Source: an uncultured Clostridia bacterium (lineage in GTDB: Bacteria; Bacillota; Clostridia; Lachnospirales; CALKRZ01). Taken from it: a DNA stretch of 36,834 bases. The notes under the pieces are model-generated. The model had not been told where the DNA came from, searched no databases, and saw only the letters and a list, made by a program, of their open reading frames with translations. Shown here in pieces: positions 1 to 7,946 of this stretch; position 1 is the first letter of the stretch, and each line of letters begins with the position of its first letter. Location of the stretch: NCBI GenBank assembly GCA_937989765.1, contig CALKRZ010000072.1:1-36834 (forward strand), given 5' to 3'. Both the position numbers and the translations under genes were made by a program.

Positions 1-759
1 ATGGATGAAATCATACTACAACCAAAGCTAGAACCAAAGCTAGAACCAAAGATAGAACCAAAGCTAGAACCAAAGATAGAACCAAAGATAGAACCAAAGA
101 TAGAACCGAAAATAAACCCTATAATAGAATCAAATACAAAAATTGAACAGAAAAAAACGAAAGTATATCTTCCAGTACCCATCATCATGCAAAAGCCCGA
201 ACTGCCAAACGGGTGTGAAATTACTTCATTAACGGCTGTTCTTCACTATCATGGGTATGCCGTAAAGAAAACCCATATGGCAGATGTATATTTGCCGAAA
301 CAGACATTCTACTATAAAGAGGGAAAACTCTATGGAGCAAATCCCTATAAAGCCTTTTCTGGAGATCCTAGAAATACCCAAGGGTGGTTTTGTTTTGCGC
401 CACCCATCGTGAAATCAGCCAAGAGTTATTTTGATGCTGTCAAATCCAATAAAAAGCCAGTGGATCTCAGTGGGAGTAAAAAGGAAGTGATCATAGAATA
501 CCTTGACAAGGGCAATCCTGTGGTGATCTGGGTCACACTGGGGCTACAAAAACCAAATAGGACATATTCTTGGTATCTAAGTGATACGGATCAAAAATTC
601 AATGCACCCAGAAATCTACACTGTGTTGTAATCACTGGATATGAAAAGGATAAGGTGCATGTGATGGATCCACTACGAGGACAAGTAACATATCCTGTAG
701 ATACATTCTTTCAAAGTTATTATGACTTAGGAAGCCATGCAATGACGATAGAACCTTGA
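1..759 (+). CDS. C39-like cysteine peptidase with EPK-repeat N-terminus
   Basis: Probable papain-like cysteine peptidase of the C39_2 type, 252 residues as seen. Catalytic-looking residues are Cys72 in NGCEITS, His207 in LHCVVITGY and Asp223 in MDPLRG; order and spacing fit the family. Residues 8-39 are a run of EPKL/EPKI tetrapeptides encoded by near-identical 12-base units, probably an extended charged linker. The ATG is the first base of the window, so the true start, and any signal peptide or membrane anchor, may lie upstream; this copy shows none. C39_2 proteins are often exported and of unknown substrate. No transporter is adjacent to suggest bacteriocin leader processing. Family assignment is fairly sure, function is not. 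Confidence 0.7.
   Translation: MDEIILQPKLEPKLEPKIEPKLEPKIEPKIEPKIEPKINPIIESNTKIEQKKTKVYLPVPIIMQKPELPNGCEITSLTAVLHYHGYAVKKTHMADVYLPKQTFYYKEGKLYGANPYKAFSGDPRNTQGWFCFAPPIVKSAKSYFDAVKSNKKPVDLSGSKKEVIIEYLDKGNPVVIWVTLGLQKPNRTYSWYLSDTDQKFNAPRNLHCVVITGYEKDKVHVMDPLRGQVTYPVDTFFQSYYDLGSHAMTIEP
16..120 (+). repeat. Tandem 12-base coding repeat (EPKL/EPKI)
   Basis: About eight consecutive copies of a 12-base unit of the form CCAAAGMTAGAA, where M is A or C, sit in the reading frame of the C39-like gene. The copies differ mainly at one base, which switches Leu to Ile. This is visible directly. Such arrays can change length by slippage in whole-codon steps. Confidence 0.85.
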
Positions 760-802
760 GAAAGGCACTGAATAAGAGCCATACGACACAATTCCGCAAT
801 GC

Positions 803-831
803 TTGACAGCCCTATAGGATTACAGTATACT
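803..831 (+). promoter_or_regulatory. Sigma-A promoter for asnB
   Basis: TTGACA (803-808) and TATACT (826-831) are separated by 17 bases, a near-consensus sigma-A promoter. It lies about 55 bases upstream of the asparagine synthase start, so asnB is probably transcribed on its own. Confidence 0.8.
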
Positions 832-886
832 AAAATCGATCTTTCTATAAAGGGGCTCAATAGAATTATTTTGAAGGGTGATTACT

Positions 887-2734
887 ATGTGCGGTTTTGT
901 TGGCTTTGCGGATACTACGGTATCTATTGATACAGTCAAAACGATAAATGATATGATGAATGCAATTGTTCATAGGGGACCTGACCACGCAGGAGTTCAT
1001 ACAGATGAGGCGGTTACATTTGGATTTAGACGTCTTAAGATCATTGATCTATCTGATGAAGCCAGTCAACCTCTATATAATGAAGATAAAAGCTGTGTGT
1101 TGGTCTTTAATGGAGAGATCTATAACTATCAAGAGTTAAGAGTGATTTTGCAGGAAAAAGGCCATATCTTTAAAAGTCAATGTGATAGTGAAGTACTCAT
1201 TCATGGATATGAAGAGTATGGTGTAGATGTATTAAACAAGCTGCGAGGCATGTTTGCCTTCGCTATATGGGATATCAAAAATGAAGTGATTTTTATAGCG
1301 AGAGACTTTCTTGGGATTAAACCCTTATACTATACGCAAAATACGGAGGATCACTCTTTCCTATTTGGATCAGAGATCAAATCCTTTTTGCCACATCCTT
1401 CTTTTAAAAAAGAGCTTAATAAGGATGCCTTAAAACCATATCTAACTTTTCAATATTCCGTGCTAGATGAAACATTTTTTAAAGGGGTATATAAGTTAAA
1501 GCCTGCTCATTATTTGCTATATAAAAAAGGCGAGATCAAGATACAAAGATACTGGGATCCGCGATTTGATGAGAAAGAAAATACCCTAGAATATTATGTG
1601 GAGCAGATCAAACAAACGATGGAAGAGTCTGTTCAATACCATAAGATCAGTGATGTAAAGGTAGGATCATTCTTATCTGGTGGGATCGATTCTAGCTATA
1701 TCGCGGCTCTACTCAAGCCGAATAAGACATTTTCTGTAGGATTTGATCAGTATGAAGCCATGTTCAACGAAACCAATCTAGCAAAAGAGTTGTCTGATAT
1801 CTTAGAGATCGATAACTACAAAAAAATGATCAGTGCAGATGAATGCTTCGACATGCTGCCTACCATTCAATATCATATGGATGAACCACAGTCCAATCCT
1901 TCCTCTGTGCCTTTATACTTTTTGGCAGAACTAGCCAGCAAGCATGTCACGGTAACTTTATCGGGTGAGGGTGCGGATGAAATATTTGGAGGATATGTTT
2001 GGTATCAGATCTCTCGTAAAATGAGTATGTACCAAAAAATACCGTATAAGATTCGTCGATCGATTTCTACGCTAGCCAAAACCCTGCCGGAGAATAAACT
2101 GACTACCTTTTTGGTAAAAGGTGGACAAAGGATAGAGGAAAAGTTTATCGGTCAGGCAAAGGTTTTTGAAGAAAAGGATGCGCTAGATATATTAAAAGAT
2201 GAATATAAGAAGGGTCCATCCATATACAAAATCACCCAAGAAATATATGATCGTGTTCCAGATCAAGATGATGTAACCAAGATGCAGTATCTGGACTTAA
2301 ATCTTTGGCTCCCAGGGGATATACTGCTTAAAGCAGATAAGATGAGTATGGCTCATTCCATTGAACTTCGAGTTCCTTTTTTGGATAAAGAAGTCATGAG
2401 CACCGCTTCACAAATACCAAGCCCTTACCGTGTAAATCATACCAATACCAAACATGTACTACGCCAAGCAGCCAAAGAAGTACTGCCAAATGAGTGGGCA
2501 GATCGTCTCAAAGTAGGCTTTCCAGTACCCATACGGCATTGGTTCCGAGAAGAAAAATACTATAAGATCGTAAAACAGCTTTTTGAATCAGACATGGCCA
2601 AAGAGTTCTTTGATACGGAAGCCTTGGTAAAATATTTGGACGATCACTATACCAGTAAAAATAATCATGCTAGATATATATGGACAGTATATGTGTTCTT
2701 AATATGGTATAAGAAGTTTTTTGTAGAGCTATAG
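887..2734 (+). CDS. asnB: Asparagine synthase, glutamine-hydrolysing (AsnB)
   Basis: Makes asparagine from aspartate, ATP and glutamine in the cytoplasm. The start was chosen at 887 rather than the in-frame GTG at 878, because this gives MCGFVGF with Cys2 as the N-terminal nucleophile needed by the class II glutaminase domain. GAAGGGTG (873-880) is then correctly spaced as the ribosome binding site. The N-terminal glutaminase domain includes the RGPD and FNGEIYNY motifs. The C-terminal synthetase domain carries the ATP pyrophosphatase loop SGGIDSS and the LSGEGADEIFGGY motif. At 615 residues it has the usual AsnB length. Its own promoter and a downstream terminator suggest a monocistronic unit. 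Confidence 0.95.
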   Translation: MCGFVGFADTTVSIDTVKTINDMMNAIVHRGPDHAGVHTDEAVTFGFRRLKIIDLSDEASQPLYNEDKSCVLVFNGEIYNYQELRVILQEKGHIFKSQCDSEVLIHGYEEYGVDVLNKLRGMFAFAIWDIKNEVIFIARDFLGIKPLYYTQNTEDHSFLFGSEIKSFLPHPSFKKELNKDALKPYLTFQYSVLDETFFKGVYKLKPAHYLLYKKGEIKIQRYWDPRFDEKENTLEYYVEQIKQTMEESVQYHKISDVKVGSFLSGGIDSSYIAALLKPNKTFSVGFDQYEAMFNETNLAKELSDILEIDNYKKMISADECFDMLPTIQYHMDEPQSNPSSVPLYFLAELASKHVTVTLSGEGADEIFGGYVWYQISRKMSMYQKIPYKIRRSISTLAKTLPENKLTTFLVKGGQRIEEKFIGQAKVFEEKDALDILKDEYKKGPSIYKITQEIYDRVPDQDDVTKMQYLDLNLWLPGDILLKADKMSMAHSIELRVPFLDKEVMSTASQIPSPYRVNHTNTKHVLRQAAKEVLPNEWADRLKVGFPVPIRHWFREEKYYKIVKQLFESDMAKEFFDTEALVKYLDDHYTSKNNHARYIWTVYVFLIWYKKFFVEL

Positions 2735-2906
2735 GGTGTACTAGTATTGCAAGAGCAAAATTAAGGCAACAAAAGAAATATTAACAGTAAAGCTACAATC
2801 AACAACCACCTTAAGATTATGTGGAAAAATCAATATAGAATTCTCAAATATCTATTTTTGATTTAAGAGCATACTATTAGGAAGTTGGGACGGGTAGTAA
2901 GACTAG

Positions 2907-2940
2907 AAAAAGCTATGAAGCAATGCTTCATAGCTTTTTG
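2907..2940 (+). terminator. Intrinsic terminator after asnB
   Basis: A 14-base-pair perfect stem (2907-2920 with 2926-2939), loop CAATG, ends in a U run. Its arms start with A and end with T runs, so it could work on both strands. The 170 bases between asnB and this hairpin show no convincing gene. Confidence 0.85.
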
Positions 2941-2993
2941 TCATGAAACAAGCTTTATATGCATAATTTGGTATCAAGGGGAGGGGGGAAGTT

Positions 2994-3707
2994 ATGATTG
3001 TATTGGTAAAAAAAAATAATGTACTACTTGGAATTTTGATCTGTGTCATGATATATATGGTGTATTCGGTATATACTCAAAAATCGGTCAGCACCTTTGC
3101 GCTGCCTACTTCTAAACGAGTAATTGTCATTGATGCAGGTCATGGGGGCAGAGATCCAGGCAAGGTGGGTGCATCAGGGGCTTATGAAAAAGATCTAAAT
3201 CTAAAGATTGCAGCAAAGCTTCAGGCGTATTTAGAACAAAGTGGTTCCTATGTTTTGATGACACGGATTGATGATGAAGGTCTATACCAAGAATCTGATC
3301 CTAATAAAAAACGTGCAGATTTAAAGCATAGAAAAGAAATTATTAATAGAGGGCAAGCAGATATTATGATCAGTATTCATCAGAATAGTTTTGTAGAGTC
3401 AAAGTATAAAGGCGCGCAGGTATTTTATCATAATAGCTCTGCAGAAGGAAGGAAGATGGCACAGTATATTCAGAATGAGATCAAAACCTTTGTAGATCCT
3501 GGTAATAACAGACAGTCAAAAGCCAATACAGATTATTATATATTAAAGACAACGGAGATACCTGCTGTGATTGTAGAATGTGGATTTTTATCGAATGAAC
3601 AGGAAGAAGCAAACTTGAATACTGAGCAATATCAAGAAAAGATCGCGTGGGCGATCTATATGGGATTAGTAAAATATTTTCATAGTGCAGGGGCAGAGAC
3701 AAGTTGA
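2994..3707 (+). CDS. cwlD: Germination-specific N-acetylmuramoyl-L-alanine amidase (CwlD)
   Basis: An Amidase_3 zinc amidase that cleaves the peptide from muramic acid. In spore formers CwlD does this while the cortex is built, giving muramic-lactam, which marks cortex for germination enzymes. Residues 8-26 are one hydrophobic segment, a signal or anchor, so the enzyme acts outside the membrane. Visible zinc ligands are His50 (DAGHGG), Glu65 (YEKDLNL) and His129 (SIHQN); the catalytic Glu is Glu195 (VECGFLSN). The 237-residue length matches CwlD of Bacillus rather than larger autolysins. A strong purine-rich ribosome binding site precedes the ATG. It is the only sporulation-type gene recognised here. 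Confidence 0.88.
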   Translation: MIVLVKKNNVLLGILICVMIYMVYSVYTQKSVSTFALPTSKRVIVIDAGHGGRDPGKVGASGAYEKDLNLKIAAKLQAYLEQSGSYVLMTRIDDEGLYQESDPNKKRADLKHRKEIINRGQADIMISIHQNSFVESKYKGAQVFYHNSSAEGRKMAQYIQNEIKTFVDPGNNRQSKANTDYYILKTTEIPAVIVECGFLSNEQEEANLNTEQYQEKIAWAIYMGLVKYFHSAGAETS

Positions 3708-3730
3708 AAAATATACATAGAATATTTGAT

Positions 3731-3760
3731 AAAAAGGATATAATAGTCCTTTTTATTTTT
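3731..3760 (+). terminator. Terminator after cwlD
   Basis: An 8-base-pair stem (AAAAAGGA with TCCTTTTT, 3731-3738 and 3747-3754) is followed by a T-rich tract. It lies 23 bases after the cwlD stop codon. Confidence 0.7.
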
Positions 3761-3925
3761 TTTGGAACAAAATAGAATAATAGACCAATTGTAAATTATA
3801 ACTCATAATATGTTGACTTTATAGACAAGACAATTTACTATATTTAGTATAAGAATACTTGTTTATAGATAGACTGGGGATTTTTACAATAGAAAAAACT
3901 GTAAAACATAAAGGGGGTAGTATGT

Positions 3926-5005
3926 GTGCAGAGAATCCGACGTGTGACTGTTGACTGTTTAGAGCAAGGCATGGTATTGGGGAGAACCTTGGATGCCAAA
4001 ATTGGCAGCAAGCTTTTAGAAAAAGGGTCAAAGCTTGATAAGAAAACGATAGACCGTCTTCAAAGTATGAACTTTGAAGATCCTATTTATATTTTGGAAT
4101 ATATAGAAGAAGATACGGTATCTACTGAGGTAAGGAACCTGCCTGTATTTGATGAAGTATTGTTTCAGTTTTATGTACAGCAGGCATTGGAACAGATGCA
4201 GCTATTGACTGGAAATGTGCGACTAGAACGAGCATTTAGACTCGATAATCTGATTGAGACGATGGGTATGCTGCTACAACAGATCTATGCTAAAGGGAAT
4301 CCGCTATATTGTATGGAGTATATACGCACGCAGGATAAATATCATATTACTCATCCCATCAATGTATGTGTGCTATCAACTTTATTAGGAGAATGGCTTT
4401 ATTTATCGGACGTAGATCGGCAGCAGCTGACATATAGTTCACTTTTGTTTGATTTGGGTAAAAGTAAAATCCCTCTAAAAATTTTAAATAAGCCGAATAA
4501 GCTTACACCGGAAGAATTTGAGGTCATAAAGCAGCATCCGATCTATAGTTATGAATTGGTAAAGGATTGGACTCATTTTACTGAGGCTATGGGATATGGT
4601 ATTTTGATGCATCATGAAAAAGAAAATGGAAAAGGCTATCCCTATGGAATCACGGGTGAGGAGATTCATTTTTTTGCTAAAATTATTGCAGTATCGGATA
4701 TGTATGATGCAATTACCTGTGATCGCGCTTATAGTGAAAAGATATCTCCCATTCGTGCAGCGGAAACATTAGTACAGCAGAGTTTTTTAAGTGTAGATCC
4801 AGAGGTAGCCCAAACCCTTTTATCTAAGTTTAAAGGATTTTATGTAGGCACTAGAGTTGTTTTGAATACAGAAGTCATGGGAAAAGTGATTTATCTTCCA
4901 CCGAATATGGCTACCCGTCCTTTGATAGAATTAGAAGATGGGAAATATATAGACTTAAATAAAGATGAAAATAGGCATATCAGTATCATGCAGCTGCTGC
5001 CATGA
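3926..5005 (+). CDS. HD-GYP domain protein with altered HD motif
   Basis: A cytoplasmic HD-GYP family protein; active members hydrolyse cyclic-di-GMP. Residues 1-130 are an N-terminal region of no recognised domain. The HD-GYP domain follows with first ligand His143 (HPINV), Lys179, His204, His229-His230, GYP at 237-239 and Asp258 (VSDMYDA). The HD pair itself reads Phe175-Asp176 (LLFDLGKSKIP): the His that normally ligates metal is Phe. The remaining motif is intact, so the domain may have weak or no catalysis, or a binding role. The start is GTG at 3926, behind AAGGGGG; the ATG at 3922 is in another frame and stops after ten codons. The stop is five bases before a palindromic repeat element. 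Confidence 0.85.
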   Translation: MQRIRRVTVDCLEQGMVLGRTLDAKIGSKLLEKGSKLDKKTIDRLQSMNFEDPIYILEYIEEDTVSTEVRNLPVFDEVLFQFYVQQALEQMQLLTGNVRLERAFRLDNLIETMGMLLQQIYAKGNPLYCMEYIRTQDKYHITHPINVCVLSTLLGEWLYLSDVDRQQLTYSSLLFDLGKSKIPLKILNKPNKLTPEEFEVIKQHPIYSYELVKDWTHFTEAMGYGILMHHEKENGKGYPYGITGEEIHFFAKIIAVSDMYDAITCDRAYSEKISPIRAAETLVQQSFLSVDPEVAQTLLSKFKGFYVGTRVVLNTEVMGKVIYLPPNMATRPLIELEDGKYIDLNKDENRHISIMQLLP

Positions 5006-5010
5006 TACTA

Positions 5011-5168
5011 AGGCAACTTCAAAAAAAAACTTTGCAATCTGCTGGTCTATTTTGCGTCATACTGCGTCAGCAGAACCCGCTGATAGCCCAACTAGCAACG
5101 GAACCTGCTTCCTTGTCTGACATAAAATATCCACAGCATCTTTGCAAAGTTTTTTCTTTCAGTTGCCT
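5011..5168. repeat. Palindromic MITE-like element, copy 1
   Basis: A 158-base element bounded by AGGCAAC and GTTGCCT. The outer 27 bases of the two ends are inverted repeats matching at 24 of 27 positions, and weaker symmetry continues for another 25 or so bases, so the RNA would fold into one long hairpin. A second copy lies at 26328-26503 with the same ends and mostly the same interior. There is no transposase. The element begins five bases after the HD-GYP stop codon and may also act as its terminator. The 71-codon frame that crosses it is a by-product of the repeat. Confidence 0.9.
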
Positions 5169-5227
5169 AATGCTGCGAGTTGGAAGAGGATTACATATAA
5201 TATTTAAGAAAATATAAAGGAAAATAA

Positions 5228-5254
5228 TTGCATAAGATAAAATTGTGGTATAAT
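5228..5254 (+). promoter_or_regulatory. Probable promoter for the DUF1292 gene
   Basis: TATAAT (5249-5254) is preceded by TGG, an extended -10. A TTGCAT lies at 5228-5233 with a short 15-base spacer. The gene start is about 75 bases downstream. Confidence 0.55.
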
Positions 5255-5328
5255 ACTAGTGTAGTCAAAAGATACATATTTTTTGGCAGCACATTAAAAT
5301 AAAAAATAAAAAATAAAGGAGAATGAAA

Positions 5329-5679
5329 ATGACGGATCATAACGTTGATTGTGGATGTGACCACGGTCATGATCATGACTGTGGATGCGACCATGATCAT
5401 GACCTTCAGACATTACGTATTATCCTAGATGATGATACAGAAGCAGAATGTAATGTACTAGGTATTTTTGAAATGAATGACAAAGAGTATATTGCGCTTG
5501 TGCCTCAAGATGATGAAACTGTACTTCTATACGAATACAGTGAGAATGAAGAGGGTATTGAACTAAAGAATATTGAAAATGACGACGAATTTGAAGCCGT
5601 ATCTGAAGCATTCTTTTCCGTTTTTGGAGACGAAGATGAAGATGCAGAAGAAGATGAAGAAGAACTGAGCGAAGAATAA
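5329..5679 (+). CDS. DUF1292 family protein with Cys/His-rich N-terminus
   Basis: A small acidic cytoplasmic protein of 116 residues. The central part, a beta-rich stretch reading LRIILDDDTEAECNVLGIF then EYIALVPQDD and LYEYSE, fits DUF1292 (YrzB-like), a common Firmicutes family of unknown function. The first 25 residues are unusual: two near-repeats of DCGCDHxHDHD give four Cys and many His and Asp, a likely metal-binding tail. The C-terminal 20 residues are almost all Glu and Asp. The start at 5329 was preferred over 5323 because AAAGGAG (5315-5321) is then seven bases away. It has its own promoter and terminator. Confidence 0.8.
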   Translation: MTDHNVDCGCDHGHDHDCGCDHDHDLQTLRIILDDDTEAECNVLGIFEMNDKEYIALVPQDDETVLLYEYSENEEGIELKNIENDDEFEAVSEAFFSVFGDEDEDAEEDEEELSEE

Positions 5680-5700
5680 AAAGAATGTATTGTATCATCA

Positions 5701-5732
5701 AAGAAGGTGTGGGAAAAGACACATCTTTTTTT
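5701..5732 (+). terminator. Terminator after the DUF1292 gene
   Basis: AGGTGTG pairs with CACATCT (one G-U pair) around a GGAAAAGA-type loop and is followed by seven Ts. Confidence 0.75.
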
Positions 5733-5774
5733 GTATTTCCCTTACCACATACTTTTTCTGAGATTCGATTTTTA

Positions 5775-5803
5775 TTGAATTTTCTACCCAAATTTGGTAA
5801 AAT
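5775..5803 (+). promoter_or_regulatory. Promoter for the FliD-like gene
   Basis: TTGAAT (5775-5780) and TAAAAT (5798-5803) are 17 bases apart, with TGG just before the -10. The ribosome binding site AAGGGGGCG follows at 5820-5828. This is a sigma-A-type site; no sigma-D motif is seen. Confidence 0.6.
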
Positions 5804-5834
5804 GAAATTACTATATTGACAAGGGGGCGAAAAT

Positions 5835-7088
5835 ATGATCAATAGCATTATCCAGACGTATTACTCACCCGTTGGATTTAAGGATCTGAATAAAGCAGAT
5901 AAGTCTCGTCCTACACAAAAAGTCAATACAGTGGATCACAAAGCGCTCTACTCTATCTATTTAAATAAATCATGGAAAAAAGAAATTACTGGATATGTAC
6001 ATTCTCTCTATCATCATATGGCCCATCTAAAGGATTCCTCTAGTGAATTAATGGGGGATGTAGAAGATTCGGTTTTCTCCTTGAAAGAAATTGTCAGTAG
6101 TAACCAAGAGGTTTTAGAGGGAGAGTTCATTGGAAATGGCAATATCCATAAAGCAGATATTGAAATCATAGAGTTAGCCATGCCACAGCAAAATCGATCT
6201 AAGCCCTTTGTAAGAAGACAATTTAATGGATTTGAAGAAGGACTAAACAGCTTTACTATCCATACAGACGCTGGAGATACGCAGATCAAAGCATTTATTC
6301 GCTTTAATCAGACCAATGAACAGGTGCTGAAATCTTTTTCCCAAAAAATCAATCAAGCGCAGATGCATATTCAGGCACACATTCAGACGAATAAAGATGG
6401 AAATATATGCATGGAACTGACATCTAAGCATACAGGCAATCATCAGCGCTTTACCATAGAAGAACAAACAGGAAATTTTGTTTCGCAGTCTGGAATCAAT
6501 GCAATCACACAAAAATGCAGAAATGCTGTCTTTAAGATCAATGGGGAAGAGGAAACATCTTCTTCTAATCAAGTGTCTAAAGAAGAACAGGATATATACA
6601 TAAATCTGAAGGCACCTGGAAAAGCAAGTCTATCTGTAGTCCATGATTTCAAAGAAATCTATCATACGATTGAGACTTTCATACAGGATTATAATGATGC
6701 CCTTCAGTTTACGGGGGAACAGGATGATAGCCAGCATATATCTGGGTTTACTCACTTACTCCACAAAACTATAGAGCATGAAGCACCTCATCTACGCCAG
6801 ATCGGCATTATGCAGCAGGAGGATGGGACATTGGCTATAGAGCAAGAAACACTTACTTCAATACTTCAAAAAAACATCTCAGCTGTTAAAAATATCTTGG
6901 GTGGGGTACGAGGTGTAGCGGCTAAGATTTATGATATTGCGCAAGATATTTCATCGGAACCCATGGTAAAGTATATGGACTTCCGCAATCTCAAATATAA
7001 TTATAGCTATAACTACGCAAATATTCTACAGCATAAAAACCCTTTTCAACTGATCGAATCAGGGTTACTTGTAGACATTGCAATATAA
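5835..7088 (+). CDS. FliD-like (flagellar cap-related) protein, divergent
   Basis: A 417-residue protein that resembles flagellar hook-associated protein 2 (FliD) only in parts. These are a helical N-terminus with YYSPVGF, a middle section with KDGNICMELTSKHTGNHQRFTI (like the LxLTSKxTGxxxxF stretch of FliD), and a C-terminal section where DGTLAIEQETLTSILQKNISAVKNILGG resembles the FliD_C helix before the D0 region. No signal peptide or membrane segment is visible, as expected for a type III flagellar export substrate. No other flagellar genes adjoin it, so it may be a stand-alone paralogue rather than the cap itself. The call rests on motif resemblance only. Confidence 0.5.
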   Translation: MINSIIQTYYSPVGFKDLNKADKSRPTQKVNTVDHKALYSIYLNKSWKKEITGYVHSLYHHMAHLKDSSSELMGDVEDSVFSLKEIVSSNQEVLEGEFIGNGNIHKADIEIIELAMPQQNRSKPFVRRQFNGFEEGLNSFTIHTDAGDTQIKAFIRFNQTNEQVLKSFSQKINQAQMHIQAHIQTNKDGNICMELTSKHTGNHQRFTIEEQTGNFVSQSGINAITQKCRNAVFKINGEEETSSSNQVSKEEQDIYINLKAPGKASLSVVHDFKEIYHTIETFIQDYNDALQFTGEQDDSQHISGFTHLLHKTIEHEAPHLRQIGIMQQEDGTLAIEQETLTSILQKNISAVKNILGGVRGVAAKIYDIAQDISSEPMVKYMDFRNLKYNYSYNYANILQHKNPFQLIESGLLVDIAI

Positions 7089-7101
7089 CCACTGATATAT
7101 G

Positions 7102-7125
7102 ACCTCCACTTTTATAAGTGGAGGT
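7102..7125 (+). terminator. Hairpin after the FliD-like gene
   Basis: A perfect 9-base-pair stem (ACCTCCACT with AGTGGAGGT, six-base loop) lies 13 bases past the FliD-like stop codon. There is no U run directly after it, but it abuts the longer 7126-7192 inverted repeat, which does contain a T run, so the two may act together. Confidence 0.5.
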
Positions 7126-7192
7126 GGAATACTTTGCTGTATACAAAAAGACCATAGAAGCTATGGTCTTTTTGTATACAGCAAAGTATTCC
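7126..7192. repeat. Perfect 32-bp inverted repeat between convergent genes
   Basis: 7126-7157 is the exact reverse complement of 7161-7192, with a three-base spacer AAG. The right arm is the last 32 bases of the minus-strand gene 7161-7877, including its stop codon. Both arms contain a run of five A or T, so the transcript could terminate in either direction. It is far longer than the other terminators here. Confidence 0.95.
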
Positions 7193-7877
7193 CGCTTTTA
7201 CCTTCTTGTACAATTGCCTCCATTTTTTTGAGGCAGTAAATGATCTTTTGGGCTGTATTAAGAGGTATATGTAGGGTTTCAGACAGATGCTTGCTAGAAA
7301 AAGGTGTGGGTAGTGTATCTGGCAGAAAGCCTAGAAAGTCCTCAGGGCAAGTAAAAACTTGATGCCCCACAACACTTAGGAGTCTTCGGTCAATAATACT
7401 CTCACCCTTCCTTCGCCAGCTGCCTTTTCCATTAGGGCAGCGTATTTCTTCTACCTCTACCAAGAGTACTTCTAGTGAAAAATTGGGGTCAATGAGTAAA
7501 GTGGGTATTCTGATCAATTCTTTAAAAAGTTCATAGATCTTTCCGCGCTTGGGGGATTTTCGTCTAGAGATTTGTGTGAGCGTTTTGGGATCTAGGCGTA
7601 CGATCCATTTGGTATGAGGGATGGGATATAGAAGCCGTATGGGATGATTTTTGACTAACTGCTGTAATTTCTTTCGAATAGAGCCGAAATTACCTGTTTG
7701 GATTTCGATTAATAGATCTCCCCGTACAATATCTATGATCGATCGGTCTACTTTGACCTCGAAACGATCTTCGGGCTTAGCATAATATGCCTTGATCCCA
7801 GCATGGAGGGAGCCTTCATTTTGTAGGTTGATACCGGATTCTTCTGCAACAATGAGTATTTCTGATGATTTTTCCAT
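7161..7877 (-). CDS. Unrecognised protein, nuclease-like core plus winged-helix end
   Basis: I do not recognise this 238-residue protein as a named family. Residues 20-75 contain Glu21, Asp49 (SIIDIVRGD) and Glu58-Ile-Gln60 (LLIEIQTGNF) followed by a basic helix (SIRKKLQQLVK). This resembles the E...D...ExK/Q pattern of PD-(D/E)XK nucleases. Residues 190-235 look like a winged helix (KHLSETLHIPLNTAQKIIYCLKKMEAIV, then a hairpin). The middle is rich in Arg and Lys (RRKSPKRGK, GSWRRKGESIIDRR), so nucleic acid binding is likely. It is a lone cytoplasmic gene, preceded on its strand by GGGGGA, and ends inside a perfect inverted repeat. The nuclease idea is inference. Confidence 0.6.
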   Translation of the reverse strand: MEKSSEILIVAEESGINLQNEGSLHAGIKAYYAKPEDRFEVKVDRSIIDIVRGDLLIEIQTGNFGSIRKKLQQLVKNHPIRLLYPIPHTKWIVRLDPKTLTQISRRKSPKRGKIYELFKELIRIPTLLIDPNFSLEVLLVEVEEIRCPNGKGSWRRKGESIIDRRLLSVVGHQVFTCPEDFLGFLPDTLPTPFSSKHLSETLHIPLNTAQKIIYCLKKMEAIVQEGKSGNTLLYTKRP

Positions 7878-7946
7878 AGCATCCCCCGATGATCATGATA
7901 TACCTATGGTACTAAATCATAAATCTTTTTGCAAGGCAAAAAACTG

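Noticed and set aside
16-120. CRISPR-like array at the window start
   Set aside because: The units are 12 bases without spacers and lie in a coding frame; no cas genes are present.
3922-3954. ATG at 3922 as start of the HD-GYP gene
   Set aside because: It is in a different frame and meets a stop after ten codons; the GTG at 3926 keeps the domain frame.
5002-5217. 71-codon frame after the HD-GYP gene
   Set aside because: It runs through the palindromic repeat element, has no ribosome binding site, and its protein shows no family features.
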